Assembly: GCA_948664205.1 (NCBI GenBank)
Contig: CAPNDH010000002.1
Coordinates: 53,987-81,649, forward strand
Reading direction: 5' to 3'
Source of the DNA: an uncultured Clostridia bacterium
GTDB lineage: Bacteria > Bacillota > Clostridia > TANB77 > CAG-508
DNA length: 27,663 bases
The notes under the pieces are model-generated. The model did not search any database, was not told where the DNA came from, and worked only from the letters and a program-made list of their open reading frames with translations. Below are positions 25,331 to 27,663 of this stretch, one piece after another. Made by a program: the position numbers and the translations under genes. Numbering within the stretch: position 1 is the stretch's first letter; every line of letters starts with the position of its first letter.

Positions 25331-25360
25331 ATTATGTGAAAAAATAGTTGTGGTGATAGT

Positions 25361-25657
25361 ATGGAGTTATACGAAAAAATCAGAAATATTAGAGAGGATA
25401 AAGATATAAAACAAAAAGATATGGCTGCATTTTTACATATGCAAGCCAATACTTATAATGCCTATGAAAAAGGCAAAAGAACTATTACTGCTGACTTATT
25501 AAAAAATATATGTATTTTTTTAAATATAAGCGCTGATGAGTTATTAGATATAAATATTAAAAACCCTTATAACTCTTTGAATGAAAACAATGTTAAATTA
25601 ATGGAGACTATAAAAAAGGGGTTAATTCTTTTACAAAAGAGTGGTAAAGATAAATAA
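25361..25657 (+). CDS. XRE-family helix-turn-helix transcriptional regulator
   Basis: 98 residues. The HTH_3 domain covers about 5-60: LYEKIRNIREDKDIKQKDMA, then a recognition helix around MQANTYNAYEKGKRTIT, and LLKNICIFLNISADELLDI. A short lysine-rich tail follows, possibly for dimerisation. It is the only clear plus-strand gene in the window and is divergent from pcrA across 279 bp. The ATG has only a modest ribosome site (GGTGAT). A perfect palindrome just upstream suggests it controls itself. The target genes are unknown; the divergent pcrA and the convergent RNA are candidates by position only. Confidence 0.85.
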   Translation: MELYEKIRNIREDKDIKQKDMAAFLHMQANTYNAYEKGKRTITADLLKNICIFLNISADELLDINIKNPYNSLNENNVKLMETIKKGLILLQKSGKDK

Positions 25658-25841
25658 AAAATGAGGCCCCGATCCGTTTACACGTGGGTACCTCTATTCA
25701 TCCGCATTTTTGAGGCGGAGTCTCGTAGCATTTTTTCGTATGCTACTTTTTTTACGAGGGAAACACCCTCATACGGCAAAGCCGTTACACGTCGGGTAAA
25801 ATTAATTACCCTTGTATAAATGCCGTTCTCATTTGAGAACT
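25656..25841 (-). ncRNA. Candidate structured small RNA, about 185 nt, with own promoter and terminator
   Basis: Read on the minus strand, the stretch folds into a train of short hairpins. In order these are GTTCTC/GAGAAC, GGGTAA/TTACCC, ACGGC/GCCGT, GAGGG/CCCTC, GTAGCAT/ATGCTAC (which can extend as CTCGTA/TACGAG), CCGC/GCGG, and a final GAGGTACCC/GGGGCCTC stem followed by six T's. ACGTGTAA occurs twice. The GC content is far above the surrounding spacer, as expected for selected structure. A SigA promoter with a 17-bp spacer lies just upstream. There is no protein frame. Size, clostridial context and conserved look recall the raiA motif RNA, but I cannot confirm that; it does not fit 6S, SRP, tmRNA or RNase P. 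It is convergent with the XRE gene, and its 3' end overlaps that stop codon. Confidence 0.65.
25725..25753 (+). terminator. Plus-strand terminator-like hairpin after the XRE gene
   Basis: GTAGCAT / ATGCTAC with a 9-nt loop is followed by seven T's on the plus strand. It may end the XRE transcript. The same bases form a hairpin inside the candidate RNA on the other strand. Confidence 0.55.
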
Positions 25842-25847
25842 ATATTT

Positions 25848-25876
25848 AGTATAACACTTTTCTTTACATAAATCAA
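25848..25876 (-). promoter_or_regulatory. Promoter of the candidate small RNA
   Basis: Minus-strand TTGATT (25871-25876), 17-bp spacer, TATACT (25848-25853). Transcription should begin near 25841, at the base of the first hairpin. There is no ribosome binding site or start codon downstream. Confidence 0.7.
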
Positions 25877-25918
25877 TGATTTTCTATAATTTTTACTAAA
25901 AAACTAGATTTATATTTT

Positions 25919-26377
25919 TTAATTGCATATATTTTCTATTATTTTTCCTGTGCATCCATATATTTCTTCTACACAATTCATATATACATTGATATCATAG
26001 CCCCAAGGGTCATTTATATTCATATCTTCACCATTTTTATCTATCCCTGCATATTCTTTCATTGTATATACTTTTCCTTCTAAATTTGGATACATGTATA
26101 ATACTGTTTGTTTGTGTATTTCAGTTGCACATAGTATTACATCCATCTCATTTATTTTAGAATTTCTTATATTTGTTGCTCTATGTTTTGAAATATCTAC
26201 ATCATAATATTTTGCTGATTCTACGGCATTGTATGTTGCATAGTCTCCACTTTCTGCATATATTCCACATGAATATACCTCTATATTTAATTTTTTATCT
26301 TTTACTATTTTCTTTAATATCCCTTCTGCCATTGCACTTCTGCATATGTTTCCTGTACATATAAACATTATTTTCAT
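25919..26377 (-). CDS. Low-molecular-weight protein-tyrosine-phosphatase family protein
   Basis: 152 residues; the ATG has TAGGAG upstream. The N-terminal P-loop is C7-TGNIC-R13-S14, the CX5RS signature, and the general acid is D123 in INDPWG. These are the catalytic residues of the family, which hydrolyses phosphoprotein through a cysteinyl-phosphate intermediate. Position 11 is isoleucine. In YwlE-type arginine phosphatases a threonine at this place is important for phosphoarginine preference, so a phosphotyrosine role is somewhat favoured, by inference. The usual proline after CRS is alanine here. It lies downstream of prfA on the same strand with a 175-bp gap containing a 52-bp repeat, so cotranscription is uncertain. 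Confidence 0.9.
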   Translation of the reverse strand: MKIMFICTGNICRSAMAEGILKKIVKDKKLNIEVYSCGIYAESGDYATYNAVESAKYYDVDISKHRATNIRNSKINEMDVILCATEIHKQTVLYMYPNLEGKVYTMKEYAGIDKNGEDMNINDPWGYDINVYMNCVEEIYGCTGKIIENICN

Positions 26378-26475
26378 AATTTATTTTCTCCTATAATATT
26401 TTTTCTTTTTTTATTACAAAAACAAGCAATACTCGCCCCTATAATCTAAACTTACAGTACTATAATATAAAAGAA

Positions 26476-26527
26476 GGGCGTAATTCGGTAAATTCTTTTA
26501 AGTATTCCTTACCGATTAAGCCCCTAC
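26476..26527 (+). repeat. 52-bp dispersed palindromic repeat, copy 4
   Basis: GGGCGTAATTCGGTAAATTC at the left end and TTACCGATTAAGCCCCTAC at the right. It lies between prfA and the phosphatase gene and is closest to copy 1, from which it differs at only three positions. Confidence 0.8.
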
Positions 26528-26552
26528 ATCTCTTGTATTATTTATTAAAAAT

Positions 26553-27614
26553 TTATTCTTCTTCTCCTTTTAAACGTTCTGCTCTATCTGCCGCTATTAG
26601 GTTATCTATCATTTCATCTATATTTCCGTTCAAAAAGTCTTCAAATTGGTATACGTTCATTCCTATTCTGTGGTCTGTTATACGTCCTTGTGGGTAGTTG
26701 TATGTACGTATTTTTTCACTTCTATCTCCACTTCCTACTTGGCTTTTTCTTTCATTTGCTATTTGGCTATCACGTTTTTGTTTTTCTATTTCGTATAATC
26801 TTGAACGTAGTAAGCGCATTGCATATTCTCTGTTTTGTACTTGTGAACGTTCTGTTTGACATTCTGCTACTATTCCTGTTGGTATATGTATTAACCTTAC
26901 TGCCGATGATGTTTTATTTACGTGTTGTCCACCTGCACCTGATGCTCTATATACTTCTAGTTTTATATCTGCTGGGTTTATATCTATTTCTACATCTGCT
27001 ACTTCTGGTAGTACTGCTACTGTTGCTGTTGATGTGTGTATTCTTCCACTACTTTCTGTGTCTGGTACACGTTGAACTCTGTGTACTCCACTTTCAAATT
27101 TTAACCTACTGTATGCTCCTTTTCCTGTAATCATAAATGATATTTCTTTATAACCACCTAACCCTGTTTCATTTTCATTTACTACTTCTAGTTTCCAATG
27201 CTTCTTTTCTGCATACATTGTGTACATTCTAAATAGAGTTCCTGCAAATAGTGCTGCTTCTTCTCCCCCAGCTCCACCACGTATTTCACATATAACGTTT
27301 TTGTCGTCGTCTGGGTCTTTTGGTATTAGTAATATTTTTAGTTCTTCTTCTAGTTTTGGCATAAGTTCTTTATTAGCTAGCATTTCTTCTTCAGCTAAGT
27401 CTTTCATTTCTGGGTCATTCATCATTTCCTTTGCTTCTTCAAAAGCTTCTTTTGCCTTTTTATATTCTCTATATTTTTGTACAATTGGTTCTATTTCTGC
27501 GTGCTCCTTCATGTACTCTCTCCACTCATTAGTTCTTGAAATTACTTCTGGATCACTTATTTTTTCTGTCAATTCTTCATATCTTTTCTCTACAGTTTCT
27601 AACTTATCAAACAT
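26553..27614 (-). CDS. prfA: Peptide chain release factor 1
   Basis: 353 residues, full length for the family; the ATG has AAAGGAG upstream. The GGQ motif that triggers peptidyl-tRNA hydrolysis is at 228-230 (GAGGQHVNKT). The discriminator in the RF1 position reads PDT (184-186, RVPDTESSGR), consistent with the PxT of RF1 rather than the SPF of RF2. The N-terminal helical domain (1-95) and the GGAGGEEAALFAG stretch are typical. It releases peptides at UAA and UAG in the cytosol. Confidence 0.97.
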   Translation of the reverse strand: MFDKLETVEKRYEELTEKISDPEVISRTNEWREYMKEHAEIEPIVQKYREYKKAKEAFEEAKEMMNDPEMKDLAEEEMLANKELMPKLEEELKILLIPKDPDDDKNVICEIRGGAGGEEAALFAGTLFRMYTMYAEKKHWKLEVVNENETGLGGYKEISFMITGKGAYSRLKFESGVHRVQRVPDTESSGRIHTSTATVAVLPEVADVEIDINPADIKLEVYRASGAGGQHVNKTSSAVRLIHIPTGIVAECQTERSQVQNREYAMRLLRSRLYEIEKQKRDSQIANERKSQVGSGDRSEKIRTYNYPQGRITDHRIGMNVYQFEDFLNGNIDEMIDNLIAADRAERLKGEEE

Positions 27615-27645
27615 AAAAATTCTCCTTTTTTTATTTTACTTTGGT

Positions 27646-27651
27646 ATTATA
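27646..27651 (-). promoter_or_regulatory. Possible -10 box of a prfA promoter
   Basis: TATAAT on the minus strand, 32 nt before the start codon. The matching -35 region would lie beyond the window end. Confidence 0.35.
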
Positions 27652-27663
27652 CTATATTTTTTT

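Noticed and set aside
25656..25700. T-box-like GGTACC-CACGTG in the candidate small RNA
   Set aside because: There is no stem I or specifier region, and the transcript ends at a terminator with no downstream gene in the same direction.

Overview
The window is AT-rich DNA whose larger genes nearly all lie on the minus strand. It most resembles a spore-forming Firmicute of the class Clostridia. The basis is two CotF-type spore coat proteins, dockerin modules, Gram-positive surface domains (Cna-B/SpaA-like, MucBP-like and Listeria-Bacteroides repeats), strong AGGAGG-type ribosome binding sites, and housekeeping genes (pcrA, prfA, low-molecular-weight phosphatase) of Firmicute type. This assignment is inferred from content; no rRNA or tRNA gene is visible.

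Positions 1-20,700 form a cell-surface locus of four minus-strand genes. In transcription order they are a giant 4260-residue protein (N-terminal membrane segment, von Willebrand A domain, about 26 Cna-B/SpaA-like domains, C-terminal dockerin); an M23 peptidoglycan endopeptidase with a complete LytM-type active site; a secreted protein with seven RCC1 repeats and a C-terminal dockerin; and a larger RCC1 protein with about 21 repeats, cut by the window edge. The counts 7 and 21 fit one and three seven-bladed propellers. The giant protein and the smaller RCC1 protein share the same C-terminal cassette, a small beta module followed by a dockerin. Neither carries a sortase signal and no cohesin is present, so they presumably dock onto a partner encoded elsewhere. 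The two RCC1 genes have near-identical upstream blocks and promoters, and the giant gene has a promoter whose 17-bp spacer contains 11 consecutive T's.

Positions 20,700-22,530 hold a 580-bp non-coding region with a structured block, two small coat-protein genes separated by a 136-bp inverted-repeat element, and a HAD-type 5'-nucleotidase. Positions 22,700-25,081 encode the PcrA helicase with an unusual start region that includes a tiny upstream ORF. A divergent XRE regulator with a palindromic operator follows. Convergent to it is a strong candidate for a structured small RNA of about 185 nt (25,656-25,841, minus) with its own promoter and terminator. The window ends with a low-molecular-weight phosphatase and prfA.

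Small repeats recur between genes. A 52-bp imperfect palindrome occurs four times, two of the copies as an inverted pair. A different REPIN-like element in the coat cluster supplies the stop codon of one gene. Intrinsic terminators follow most genes, and that of the giant gene overlaps its stop codon.
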